Origin: Rhizobium sp. Root1203
Lineage (GTDB): Bacteria; Pseudomonadota; Alphaproteobacteria; Rhizobiales; Rhizobiaceae
Length of the DNA: 64,000 nucleotides
Reading direction: 5' to 3'
Assembly (NCBI RefSeq): GCF_001424945.1
Contig: NZ_LMCW01000012.1
Span: forward strand, 64,642 to 128,641
Part shown: piece after piece, positions 52,862-61,056 of the stretch
Numbering within the stretch: the first letter of the stretch is position 1
How the letters are laid out: each line of letters starts with the position of its first letter
Made by a program: the position numbers and the translations under genes
The notes under the pieces: model-generated
What the model was told of the DNA's origin: nothing
Databases searched by the model: none
What the model saw: only the letters and a program-made list of their open reading frames with translations

Positions 52862-53391
52862 TGTTGAACGTGGATCGTTTTGGCCTGGCGCCGGTCGTCA
52901 CCAAGCAGCAACTGGTTGCCATGGCCCCCCATGTTCGTTCCGAATGCCTGGCTCTTATGAGGGAGGCGGGGCTTAGCGAGGAAGCCATAGGCAGGAAGTT
53001 GCGCGTGCGGGCCAGTGTCGTTCGTCGCATTGCTGATGCTCGGCATTTATTCCGTCTTCCGAAAGTTGTTCTTGCCGGCGAAGTCGACGACGAGATCGAG
53101 GCTGGGCCAAAGACCATCAAAAAGCACGACGGTCTGCCGCGTGGTTCTTTCATGATCCTGAAGTTCGCCGTTCAGCGCAATTTCGAATTTTCTCTCAGCA
53201 AAGACGCCCTCGCCAGGGAACTCAATGCCGAACCTAAGGTGATCGACACCGGCATGACCCGGCTGGTCGACGAGGGGTTCATCCTTCGCATCCGGGCCGG
53301 GGTAGGCGGAAAGCCACCGATCTATCGCCTGACCGAGCGTGGCGAGCAGCTCGCGGCGACCGTCTTCAATCTCACCTCCGCCGGAGCCTGA
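52861..53391 (+). CDS. Winged-helix phage regulatory protein
   Basis: A 176-residue protein. The first half has an HTH-like ECLALMREAGLSEEAIGRKL. The second half is a MarR/replication-type winged helix: FSLSKDALARELNAEPKVID, GMTRLVDEGFILRIR and PPIYRLTERGEQLA. DNA binding is likely; the target is unknown. TAATG overlap with the preceding gene. Confidence 0.65.
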   Translation: MLNVDRFGLAPVVTKQQLVAMAPHVRSECLALMREAGLSEEAIGRKLRVRASVVRRIADARHLFRLPKVVLAGEVDDEIEAGPKTIKKHDGLPRGSFMILKFAVQRNFEFSLSKDALARELNAEPKVIDTGMTRLVDEGFILRIRAGVGGKPPIYRLTERGEQLAATVFNLTSAGA

Positions 53392-53394
53392 TGA

Positions 53395-53607
53395 ATGCTC
53401 TCGGACTCGATCAGGCATATGCGGGAGCGAATGAAGCAGGATGGCACGACCGCTGGCCTGCTTCTGGCACTGCAGGCCTTCGAGATTGAAGCGAAAAATA
53501 TGGAAGAGCGGCTGCACATGCTGCTCGGCCGCCCGCACGTGGCGCTCGATGGAAACCTGATCTCCGCGCCGGAACCCGTCATCGACCTGACAGGAGTATC
53601 TCCATGA
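53395..53607 (+). CDS. Small helical phage protein (70 aa)
   Basis: MLSDSIRHMRERMKQDGTTA, then EIEAKNMEERLHMLLGR, mostly helix with coiled-coil character. No function recognised. It sits 3 bp after the winged-helix gene and overlaps the next gene as ATGA. Confidence 0.55.
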   Translation: MLSDSIRHMRERMKQDGTTAGLLLALQAFEIEAKNMEERLHMLLGRPHVALDGNLISAPEPVIDLTGVSP

Positions 53608-53903
53608 AGGACTGCAAGACACGCGTCGTTCTGGTTGTCGCACCGAGTGTGATGGAGCGCCACCGGACGCTCAGAGCGTTCGGGCTGGACCCGAGCCGCG
53701 ATGGGATACGCTACGTCGAAAAGGCCTATGGCCTGCGCGGCTGGTCGCGCGGCACGCCTTACCTCGCGCTGCACACCGAGAACTGGTCGACCATCGAGGG
53801 GATAGCGCTTGACCAAGCGCTGGGCGCTCTCACGCGCAGCGGGCAGCTGCGGATCGCAAACGAGAAAGACCTGGCTCAATTGAAGGAGAGCGTCTCATGC
53901 TGA
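53604..53903 (+). CDS. Hypothetical phage protein (99 aa)
   Basis: Starts MKDCKTRVVLVVAPSVMERH after GGAGTATCTCC; contains GLRGWSRGTPYLALHTENW. A small alpha/beta protein of unknown role in the rightward operon, overlapping its 3' neighbour by 7 bp. Confidence 0.6.
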   Translation: MKDCKTRVVLVVAPSVMERHRTLRAFGLDPSRDGIRYVEKAYGLRGWSRGTPYLALHTENWSTIEGIALDQALGALTRSGQLRIANEKDLAQLKESVSC

Positions 53904-54103
53904 GTAAGGCTGACCCGAGGCATGCGACCTCGTCTGCAATGAGTGGGAAGATCGATGATCGCCAGGCGCTTGCCGCGATCGTGCTTTGGAATTCCGGGCT
54001 GTTCGATACCTTAGACATCAGCAAGACCCTTTCGATCGGGGAGGATGCGGTCTATCGCACCTTGCATGCTGCGCGCCACGTTGTTGCGGGAGAGCCTGCA
54101 TGA
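53897..54103 (+). CDS. Small HTH-like phage protein (68 aa)
   Basis: DRQALAAIVLWNSGLFDTLD then TLSIGEDAVYRTLHAARHVV reads as a compact HTH. It overlaps the cytosine methyltransferase start as ATGA, so it could control that gene or simply be coupled to it. Confidence 0.6.
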   Translation: MLSKADPRHATSSAMSGKIDDRQALAAIVLWNSGLFDTLDISKTLSIGEDAVYRTLHAARHVVAGEPA

Positions 54104-55956
54104 CAGCGATGCCGACACTGTTCGACGGCATGTCGATTGATGACATTCACGCATTCGCGGAAAAAGAGGGATGGGCGGAGCCGATCATCATCGACAGCTT
54201 CGCCGGCGGCGGCGGGGCTTCGACAGGAATCGAGCAGGCGCTAGGCCGTTCGCCCGATTTTGCGATCAACCATAATGCCGATGCGCTGGCGCTACACGCC
54301 GTCAATCACCCGGAGACGGTCCACCTTTCCGAGAACGTCTATAAGATAGATCCGCTCGATCATCTGCGCGGGAAACACATCGGGCTCGCCTGGTTCTCTC
54401 CGGACTGCAAGCACTTCTCCAAAGCCAAGGGCGGCAAGCCTGTCTCGCGCAATATCCGCGACCTTTGCTGGATCATCCCTGGTTGGATCGCGCGTATTCA
54501 GAAGAGTGGCGGCAAGGTCGACGTCGTCTTCATGGAGAACGTCGAGGAATTCAAGGATTACGGCCCGCTGATGCAGACCGCACGCGGCGAGATGCCGGAT
54601 CCCGCTCGCAAGGGCGAGACGTTCCAGAAGTGGTGCAAGAAACTGCGCTCCCTCGGCGGCAAGATCGAAATGCGCGAGCTGCGTGGTCGGGACTATGGCG
54701 CGCCGACCATCCGCAAGCGTCTGTTCATCATCATCCGCTTCGATGGTCAGCCGATCGTCTGGCCGGCAAAGACGCATGGTAGCCCTGACGATGCCGACGT
54801 CATCGCCGGTCGCAAACTGCCTTGGCCTATCGTAGCTGATTGTATTGATTGGAGCCTTCCTTGCCCATCGATCTTCGACACGTCGAAAGAGATCTGGGGC
54901 AAGTATGGTCTTCGCGCCGTGCGGCCTCTTGCCGATGCCTCTCATGCGCGCATTGCGCGGGGGTTCGACCGCTACGTCCTTCGAGCCAGCCGGCCGTTTC
55001 TTGTCCGGACGGGAAGCAATCGCCCGCTATTGGCGCCGCATCTGTCAGCCTACTACGGTAAAGGCAACGGTAGCGTCGATCGGTCTGCGCCCATCGATGA
55101 TGCAATCCGTGTCATCCCTTGCGAAAATCGCCATGCTGTTATCGCACCGGTCCTCACCTACGCCCAACAGGGCGGCGCGAACCGACCAATTGATGGGCAG
55201 GCGCATACGATCACCGCGAGCGGCAAAGACCAGAACTCGGTCATGTGCGCCTTCATGGCGCAGGCCAACAATGACAGCCGGCGCATCGGCGGCGTCAATC
55301 CCGGACGTCGTATGGACGAAGCCGCTTCGACAATCACCCAAACAGGTAGTCATCAGCAGCTCGTCTCGGCCTATATCGCTCGCGACTTCGGAACCTCTAC
55401 CGGACACGCCATGGACGTGTCCGCGGCGACGGTAATGCCTGACGGGCAGGGCAAGAGCCGTCTGATCATGCCTTACCTGCAGTCCTACTACGGGACCGGG
55501 GATGGCGGACGCGAGGACGCATCCTGCCGCACGGTCACTGTTCGCGACCGCTTTGGCCACATCGAGGCTCATGTCGACGTACCTCCATTCACAGAGGGGC
55601 AGGCCGCACGGGCGCGCCAGGTGGCCGAGTTCCTTCGGTCTCATGGCTTCTGGGATGAGCGCGAATTCGTCGCGATCGATGTCGAGGGGAGCACCTTCGT
55701 CGTCGTCGACATTGGCATGCGCATGCTGACCCCTCGTGAGCTGTACAATGCGCAGGGTTTCCCATCCGACTACAAGATCGATGGTTACTACGATCACGCG
55801 CGCGACGGCCACAAGGGCGGCCCGGTCTGGGTGCCATTCTCGAAGGAAGTGCAGGTGTCGTGCGTTGGCAATAGCGTCTGCCCGCCTGTGGCGAGAGCGC
55901 TTGTCGCTGCCAATTGCAATCACCTTGCCGTTGTCAGGATGAAGGCGGCGGCATGA
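54100..55956 (+). CDS. DNA (cytosine-5) methyltransferase
   Basis: A 618-residue C5-MTase. Motif I is DSFAGGGGASTG (32-43), motif VI is MENVEEF (E146, N147), and motifs IX-X are RELYNAQGFPSDY and VGNSVCPPVARAL. The catalytic loop is SPDCKHFS with C103, instead of the usual PCQ. A long insert between about residues 270 and 500 would be the target-recognition region; it holds repeated THTIT-like strands. No restriction enzyme is adjacent, so it is probably an anti-restriction or epigenetic enzyme of the phage. Confidence 0.88.
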   Translation: MTAMPTLFDGMSIDDIHAFAEKEGWAEPIIIDSFAGGGGASTGIEQALGRSPDFAINHNADALALHAVNHPETVHLSENVYKIDPLDHLRGKHIGLAWFSPDCKHFSKAKGGKPVSRNIRDLCWIIPGWIARIQKSGGKVDVVFMENVEEFKDYGPLMQTARGEMPDPARKGETFQKWCKKLRSLGGKIEMRELRGRDYGAPTIRKRLFIIIRFDGQPIVWPAKTHGSPDDADVIAGRKLPWPIVADCIDWSLPCPSIFDTSKEIWGKYGLRAVRPLADASHARIARGFDRYVLRASRPFLVRTGSNRPLLAPHLSAYYGKGNGSVDRSAPIDDAIRVIPCENRHAVIAPVLTYAQQGGANRPIDGQAHTITASGKDQNSVMCAFMAQANNDSRRIGGVNPGRRMDEAASTITQTGSHQQLVSAYIARDFGTSTGHAMDVSAATVMPDGQGKSRLIMPYLQSYYGTGDGGREDASCRTVTVRDRFGHIEAHVDVPPFTEGQAARARQVAEFLRSHGFWDEREFVAIDVEGSTFVVVDIGMRMLTPRELYNAQGFPSDYKIDGYYDHARDGHKGGPVWVPFSKEVQVSCVGNSVCPPVARALVAANCNHLAVVRMKAAA

Positions 55957-57212
55957 GTAATCCGGTCATCGACGAATTCGTCTTAAAGGCGAAAAAAGTC
56001 TCCGTCACCGAGGCTGCGGTTCGCCTTGGTGTTCCGCGTCCAAAAGGGGAAAGTACCGGCCGGCCAGCTTGGTCCAGCGACAGAGGCCAGCCATGCCCGC
56101 GCTGTGGCGGCAACGATCGATTTTCGATTAGCGCCAGCAAAGAGGCATGGAACTGCCGAAACTCCGAGACCGGGGGCCGCTCGGCAATTGGTCTCGCCGG
56201 ATACTTGCTTCGTTACGATCTGAATTCCCGGTCGGGATATCTTGAAGCGTGCTCGGCCGTCCTCGGTGAGCCTATTCCGGAAGGTGGAGAGCGAGAGACA
56301 CCGGAAGAGTGTCAGACACGTGAGCGACGAATGGCCGAGAGCAGGGCTCAACTCGATGCATCAGAAGCCGAGCGTGAGCGTCAGCAGAATGAATTTCGCG
56401 ACCGTGAAGTGCGGAAGGCACGAGGCATTTATTTTAACGCTCAGGAATGCATCGACGACGAAACGATCGGTGCAAAAATGATCCGTGCCTATCTCCGGCG
56501 TCGCACCGGATACGTGATGCCGGCTGCCGCCTTCTCGAACTTCCGCTTCAGTGAGCGCCACAGCTATTGGCACGGACAGGATCAGCAGGGGCGACCGGTG
56601 TCGATTTACGCCGGTCCGGCGATGATTGCTCCGTTTGTCGACTTGGCGGGGCGCGTGACCGGTTGCCACGAGACATGGCTCGATCTGCGCAACGCGCCGA
56701 AGTACCGACCGGACCTCGGCAAGGATGAGAAGGGCGAAAGCCTGACGACTAAGAAGATGCGGGGCACCAAGAAAGGCTCGTTGGTGCCGGTGCTCGGGGA
56801 CATGTCAGCGTTGCGGTGGATTGGCGGCGAGGGGATCGAGACCGTTGCTGCCGTTGCGGGATACGAGAGCTTTCGGGCTGACACGTTCTATTTCGCGGCG
56901 GGCGATCTGGGCAATCTGTCCGGACCGGCCGATCGGGCCAAGGGTCGAAGCGAAACTCACCTGGACAGTGCCGGCAAGAAGGTGCGCGTTTATCCGTTTC
57001 CGAAGGCTGATCAGAGCGCGGCCGAGGCGATCCAATTGCCTGATCACGTTCGGGCACTTGTGCTGCTCGCCGACGGCGACAGCGAATTCTACTTCACCGC
57101 GGCTGCGATGGCGCGGGCGAAAGCCCGTTTGGCCAAGATCGGCCGCGATATCAACATCTGGTGGCCCCCGCAGGGCAAGGATTTCGCCAGTCTGCTATCC
57201 GAGAAGGCTTGA
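55953..57212 (+). CDS. Phage DNA primase (zinc finger and Toprim)
   Basis: A 419-residue primase. The zinc-binding N-terminus is CPRCGGNDRFSISASKEAWN followed by C. The Toprim part has IGGEGIETVAAVAGYES and LLADGDSEFYFTAAA. GKDEKGESLTTKKMRGTKKG lies between them. It starts at an ATGA overlap and precedes the D5-type helicase, so the two make a primase-helicase pair like the halves of P4 alpha. Confidence 0.85.
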   Translation: MSNPVIDEFVLKAKKVSVTEAAVRLGVPRPKGESTGRPAWSSDRGQPCPRCGGNDRFSISASKEAWNCRNSETGGRSAIGLAGYLLRYDLNSRSGYLEACSAVLGEPIPEGGERETPEECQTRERRMAESRAQLDASEAERERQQNEFRDREVRKARGIYFNAQECIDDETIGAKMIRAYLRRRTGYVMPAAAFSNFRFSERHSYWHGQDQQGRPVSIYAGPAMIAPFVDLAGRVTGCHETWLDLRNAPKYRPDLGKDEKGESLTTKKMRGTKKGSLVPVLGDMSALRWIGGEGIETVAAVAGYESFRADTFYFAAGDLGNLSGPADRAKGRSETHLDSAGKKVRVYPFPKADQSAAEAIQLPDHVRALVLLADGDSEFYFTAAAMARAKARLAKIGRDINIWWPPQGKDFASLLSEKA

Positions 57213-57220
57213 GGGCGCGC

Positions 57221-59050
57221 ATGCAAGATAATATCTCCGTCGATATGCCGGGTGGTCTCCGAGAGATCATCCAAGAAGCCGGTGTTCAGCGTGGCTTCAC
57301 AGGTGACCCCGAAACCCCACCCGTCTCAGACGACTCTGATGAAACTATCGAGCAAGGGCCGCCGCCGCCCGTCGACGACGATCTGAAGGCGACGTTGGAA
57401 TATTGCGCCGGCCTCGATCACTCAGACACCGACAATGGCAAGCGGTTGCTGAAGCACTTCGGACAGGATCTTCTTGTAATCAGCCAAGAGAAGGCGAAGT
57501 CGGCGCTCTACGGCGTCTGGACCGGGACGCACTGGGATATCTCCAACGGCGGTCCGAAGGCACTGGCAATCGCGCAGCAGCTCGGTGACAGGATCGGACA
57601 GGAGCGGCATTACATCAAACCGACCCAGTCGGAGCAGGAGCGGATTGAGGCGGGCAAAATCGCTGCCGAGATGGACGCCGCGGGTCAGGATGTCGATGTG
57701 GGCAAGCGAAGGCTGTTGGCCGCTCGGGAGAAAGCACTTGACGCCTTCAGCAAACGCGTGAAGAGACGGATGGATCATGCTGTTTCATCGAAGAATATTG
57801 CCCGTATGAATGCTGCACTCGCCTGCGCCGCGCCACATATCATTCGCACTCCCGACGATCTGAACGCAGATCGGATGCGCTTCGCGGTTCAGAACGCGAC
57901 ACTTCGTTTTGAGCGCAAGATGCAACGGCAGAAGAACGCGAGATTCATTAGCCGCGAGGAAACGCCAAACGTTCCGGAGACCATCGAAATCTGCATTGAG
58001 GCGGATGTGAAAGTGACGGACGGGCATCGGCGCGAAGACCTGATCACGCATGTTGCACCTGTCCGCTATGAGCCGAAGGCCGCCTGCCCGAGATGGATGC
58101 GGTTCCTCGAGACTATGCTCCCGGACCCGGCCGTTCGCCGCCTGGTGCAGGTCTCGTCCGGCCTCGGCCTTGTTGGGATCACTGTCCAGTATCTCTTCTT
58201 CCACTACGGCGACGGGGCAAACGGCAAGTCTGTCTACATGGAAACGTTGTGCCGACTGCTGGGAGAGGTGGCGGTCACGCTACCCGCAACCAGTCTGATC
58301 GGGGAGAGCGGATCGTCTGGAGGCGCATCTCCGGACCTCGCCCGCCTACTAGGCCGCCGTCTGCTGCGTGTGAAGGAATTGCCTGAAGGTGAAGATCTCA
58401 AAGAGAATCTCGTGAAAGAGCTTACGGGGGGCGAAACCATCACGGCCCGTGATTTGTTCGCAGGCTATATGGACTTCGACCCGATCTTCGTCGTGATCAT
58501 GAGCGGCAACGGCTATCCAAAAATCAGCGGCAATGATGACGGCATCTGGCGGCGAATGGCGGTGGTGCATTGGCCCGTAAAGGTGCCAGAGGCTGAACGG
58601 CGAGAGTTTGAGGATATGCTTGGTTATTTCAGGCCCGAGTATCCCGGCATCCTCAACTGGTTGATAGAGGGCGTAAGGATCTACCTTAAGGAAGGCCTAG
58701 TGATCCCGGACGCGGTGCGAAGCGCTACGCAGGACTATCGCGACGACATGGATCGAACGTCGGCGTTCGTGGCGCGATGTATCGTGAGGGACGAAACGGC
58801 AGACCCGCTGCAGGCAAAATTCCTCTACTCCGCCTATTGCCGTTTCACTGAGGACGAGGGCGGCAAACCAATGAACGTCACCGCCTTTGGGCGGGCTATG
58901 TCGAAGAAGTTCAAGAAAGACACCACCCAGCGCCTCCACTACTACAATGGCATCCGATTGCGTGACGTGCCCGAGCCGCACGCCTCCGATATGCCGGAGC
59001 CGCCGCCTGGCCGGTTCAGCGATGATGAACCCTTGCCCGATGTCTTCTGA
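57221..59050 (+). CDS. D5/P4-type replicative helicase (SF3)
   Basis: A 609-residue protein. The D5 N-terminal region (LITHVAPVRYEPKAACPRWM) is followed by an SF3 ATPase with Walker A YGDGANGKSVYMETL, motif RLLRVKELPEGEDLKENLVK and FVVIMSGNGYPKISGNDDGIWRR-like sensor. A C-terminal wHTH-like region, about residues 520-590, follows. It probably unwinds phage DNA and may bind the iterons found right after its stop. The ATG at 57221 is preceded by GGGCGCGC only. Confidence 0.88.
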   Translation: MQDNISVDMPGGLREIIQEAGVQRGFTGDPETPPVSDDSDETIEQGPPPPVDDDLKATLEYCAGLDHSDTDNGKRLLKHFGQDLLVISQEKAKSALYGVWTGTHWDISNGGPKALAIAQQLGDRIGQERHYIKPTQSEQERIEAGKIAAEMDAAGQDVDVGKRRLLAAREKALDAFSKRVKRRMDHAVSSKNIARMNAALACAAPHIIRTPDDLNADRMRFAVQNATLRFERKMQRQKNARFISREETPNVPETIEICIEADVKVTDGHRREDLITHVAPVRYEPKAACPRWMRFLETMLPDPAVRRLVQVSSGLGLVGITVQYLFFHYGDGANGKSVYMETLCRLLGEVAVTLPATSLIGESGSSGGASPDLARLLGRRLLRVKELPEGEDLKENLVKELTGGETITARDLFAGYMDFDPIFVVIMSGNGYPKISGNDDGIWRRMAVVHWPVKVPEAERREFEDMLGYFRPEYPGILNWLIEGVRIYLKEGLVIPDAVRSATQDYRDDMDRTSAFVARCIVRDETADPLQAKFLYSAYCRFTEDEGGKPMNVTAFGRAMSKKFKKDTTQRLHYYNGIRLRDVPEPHASDMPEPPPGRFSDDEPLPDVF

Positions 59051-59105
59051 TGACCCCGGAACCCCACCCGAGGCCTCGGGAACTGTCTCTGTTTTGCGCT
59101 TGCGC

Positions 59106-59200
59106 TGCGATAGTTGCGATAGTTCTGGCGAGGGTTTTGCGATAGTTCGCAGGGGGTGAGGGGTCAATGAATTCAATGGCTTGCGATAGTTGCGATAGTT
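59106..59200 (+). repeat. Direct iteron array (TGCGATAGTT)
   Basis: Copies at 59106-59115, 59115-59124, 59138-59147, 59182-59191 and 59191-59200. Two pairs abut at 9-bp period, sharing one T. All five are exact. Confidence 0.9.
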
Positions 59201-59266
59201 TTCGCGTGCCTAGTATTAAGAAAAGTGGGGCGAGGGGTGTGAGAAATCATCCATGTAATACGGAAG

Positions 59267-59348
59267 AACTATCGCAACTATCGAACTAATTGAAATCATT
59301 AAACAAAACTATCGCTTAAACTATCGCAAAACTATCTCAACTATCTCC
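59267..59348 (-). repeat. Inverse iteron array (AACTATCGCA)
   Basis: Exact copies at 59267-59276 and 59319-59328. One-mismatch copies at 59276-59285, 59307-59316 and 59330-59339, and a two-mismatch copy at 59339-59348. Same element as the upstream array but pointing the other way. Confidence 0.85.
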
Positions 59349-59360
59349 AAGGAAAAGAAA

Positions 59361-60155
59361 ATGAAAAAAGTAACCATTGATCAATTTCTGACTTGGGCTT
59401 TTACCCAGGAGCTGTGCAAGGTCGGGGCTGGCAATGACTACGGGCCGAGCATTGCGGGTTCTTGGAATATGATGAGCGCTGTGGCCGAACTGGGCACGTT
59501 GATTGATCGCTCGCCAAACGGATACGGAGTTATCCCTGACTACATGGCTGGAGGCGATCCGCATGCAGATGCGGTCGCGGCCGGCAATGCAGTTAAGGCG
59601 TTGGCCGCGCGCGGTGGATTTGAGATCGGCGAAGGCTGGAAGCCATTTCCTGAGTGGCGGGATGAATTCGGCCTCATCCAAGCCGAAGTTGAGAACACCG
59701 TGGAGGCTTTGCGCCTGAAGCCAGACGCGCTCAGCGGTCGGCATGTTGTCAACCTGGTGGTGACATACGCGATCCTTGGGCGTGGGCCGGATTGGTCAGT
59801 CGAACAGCCCGAGGCGCAGATGGTGTCTGTAAACGGCAAACCGCTCTGGTTTGTAATGAAGTCCGCCAAGGATGGCTTCGGGCGCGCATACAACTACGAA
59901 GCCGACGGCTTTGATCGTAAGAAGCAGAGGCCAATGCGCGGTGCCTATCGAAAATACGAGCTTTCCGCTCCGTTGCGCGGCGCAATCCTATCCCGATTGG
60001 ACTGGCAACTGTGGCAAAGCGCGCTCGAAATCCTTCATGCAGATCTTTCCGGGCGGCTGAGCAGCAATTCAATACTGCCGTTTTCGCCGGATCGGTCTCC
60101 ATGGGCAGCCCATAGAGCTGCATCAACCATGCCTCAAGCCATTGAAAGTGCTTGA
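59361..60155 (+). CDS. Hypothetical phage protein (264 aa) next to the iterons
   Basis: Begins MKKVTIDQFLTWAFTQELCK after an AAGGA site. It has WNMMSAVAELGTLIDRSPNG, VNLVVTYAILGRGPDW and KKQRPMRGAYRKYELSAPLR. It is soluble and not recognised. Position after the iteron array suggests it could be the iteron-binding or late-switch protein, but this is context only. Confidence 0.7.
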   Translation: MKKVTIDQFLTWAFTQELCKVGAGNDYGPSIAGSWNMMSAVAELGTLIDRSPNGYGVIPDYMAGGDPHADAVAAGNAVKALAARGGFEIGEGWKPFPEWRDEFGLIQAEVENTVEALRLKPDALSGRHVVNLVVTYAILGRGPDWSVEQPEAQMVSVNGKPLWFVMKSAKDGFGRAYNYEADGFDRKKQRPMRGAYRKYELSAPLRGAILSRLDWQLWQSALEILHADLSGRLSSNSILPFSPDRSPWAAHRAASTMPQAIESA

Positions 60156-60194
60156 ATTAAATCTTAGAATTCGGGATTGCAATGCGGCAGTCGG

Positions 60195-60224
60195 TTGACA
60201 TACATTAAGCACACTGAAAAAGAT
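60195..60224 (+). promoter_or_regulatory. Possible late promoter
   Basis: TTGACA at 60195-60200 and a weak -10 AAAGAT at 60219-60224 with an 18-bp spacer, in the gap between the early/replication genes and the packaging genes. It lies just upstream of an intrinsic terminator. Confidence 0.4.
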
Positions 60225-60230
60225 TAGAGA

Positions 60231-60260
60231 AACCCGCTAGGCAGCTGCCCGGCGGGTTTT
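60231..60260 (+). terminator. Intrinsic terminator before the late genes
   Basis: AACCCGC (60231-60237) pairs with GCGGGTT (60252-60258), enclosing a self-complementary GGCAGCTGCC, and a TTTT run ends the structure. It either ends the early operon or blocks a late transcript until antitermination. Confidence 0.75.
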
Positions 60261-60285
60261 GCGTTTCCGGACTATGGAGGCGACC

Positions 60286-60336
60286 ATGATCCTCGCCGCT
60301 GTAATGGCGGCAACCGATATTGGAGTGTGCTCGTGA
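60286..60336 (+). CDS. 16-residue coupled mini-ORF
   Basis: ATG at 60286 follows GGAGG (spacing 5) and encodes MILAAVMAATDIGVCS. Its TGA overlaps the GTG of the next gene. It could be a leader ORF that delivers ribosomes to the tail gene; protein function is doubtful. Confidence 0.35.
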   Translation: MILAAVMAATDIGVCS

Positions 60337-60869
60337 CGGCTGAATTTCGTTTCGAAGCGAGCGAGATTCTCAATCTGTCGCGGGCAATCAAGGCGCTGCC
60401 GGAAGCAATTAAAACGAAAGCCATGGCTAGCGCGATGCGCCGCATGCGCGAGATGGCGCGGTCTCGCATCGTCAAGCGCAACGCCGAACATACAAGGCTG
60501 CCTCCCGGTGTGGTCCGGAAGTTGACGACATCGCGCTTCAATGCCGGCGGCAACACACAGGAAGTCATCGTCAAGTCAGGCTGGATACCGCTGCAAAAGC
60601 TTGGCGCCACCCAGACATCACGAGGCGTCAGAGTTCGGGGCCGCGGTTCTTATGCCCATGCCTTTCTCTCGGAGATGGATAGCGGGCACCGAGCCGTAGC
60701 GATGAGGGTAGGCGACAAGAGACTGCCGATCCGTGAATTGTTCGGACCCAACCCTGCTCATGCGATCACTAACAACCCCGAGGTTTATCTCGATGTGTTG
60801 GCGGAGATCATCGAACAGAACCTTGCGCCTCGCGTCCTTCACGAAATCGAGCGTCTCCTCCCTCGGTGA
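60333..60869 (+). CDS. Minor tail protein Z-like (GpZ family)
   Basis: A 178-residue protein. AIKALPEAIKTKAMASAMRR with RSRIVKRNAEHTRLPPGVVR, SGWIPLQKLGATQTSRGVRV and KRLPIRELFGPNPAHAI is the prophage minor tail protein Z pattern. GTG at 60333 is chosen (GGAG 7 bp upstream) over GTG at 60327. A tail gene ahead of the terminase is an unusual order. Confidence 0.78.
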   Translation: MTAEFRFEASEILNLSRAIKALPEAIKTKAMASAMRRMREMARSRIVKRNAEHTRLPPGVVRKLTTSRFNAGGNTQEVIVKSGWIPLQKLGATQTSRGVRVRGRGSYAHAFLSEMDSGHRAVAMRVGDKRLPIRELFGPNPAHAITNNPEVYLDVLAEIIEQNLAPRVLHEIERLLPR

Positions 60870-60877
60870 GGTTCGGT

Positions 60878-60926
60878 CGGGCCGCCGGGCACCCCCCTCG
60901 GACGGGCCGCCGGCACCCCCCCTCGG
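60878..60926. repeat. Tandem GC-rich repeat (two units of about 24 bp)
   Basis: CGGGCCGCCGGGCACCCCCC at 60878 and CGGGCCGCCGGCACCCCCCC at 60903 start two nearly identical units, each ending CTCGG. Located between the tail gene and the terminase genes. Confidence 0.7.
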
Positions 60927-61007
60927 TCAGGGACCGTACGAAGATCCGACCACCTGCGGGCCGGGACGACCCCGAAAGCCTGTCAGTTTTTGCTTGCCAG
61001 AACTTGG

Positions 61008-61055
61008 GTTAACGGGGTTAACGGCGTTAACGCCGGGGTTAACAGACAGGTTAAC
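61008..61055. repeat. GTTAAC array upstream of the terminase genes
   Basis: Five GTTAAC hexamers at 61008, 61017, 61026, 61038 and 61050, with spacings of 9, 9, 12 and 12 bp. The third lies in a 12-bp palindrome GGCGTTAACGCC. The array ends one base before the small-terminase ATG. Confidence 0.85.
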
Positions 61056-61056
61056 G

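Larger units (their letters stand above)
59051..59360. other. Candidate phage replication origin (gene-free)
   Basis: This 310-bp stretch after the helicase gene has no supported gene. It holds five direct copies of TGCGATAGTT and, further on, about six copies of the inverse AACTATCGCA, with an AT-rich part (59200-59340) suited to melting. Layout and position next to a P4-type primase-helicase suggest the replication origin. The inverse array ends 12 bp before the next ATG, so it might instead, or also, control that gene. Confidence 0.65.
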
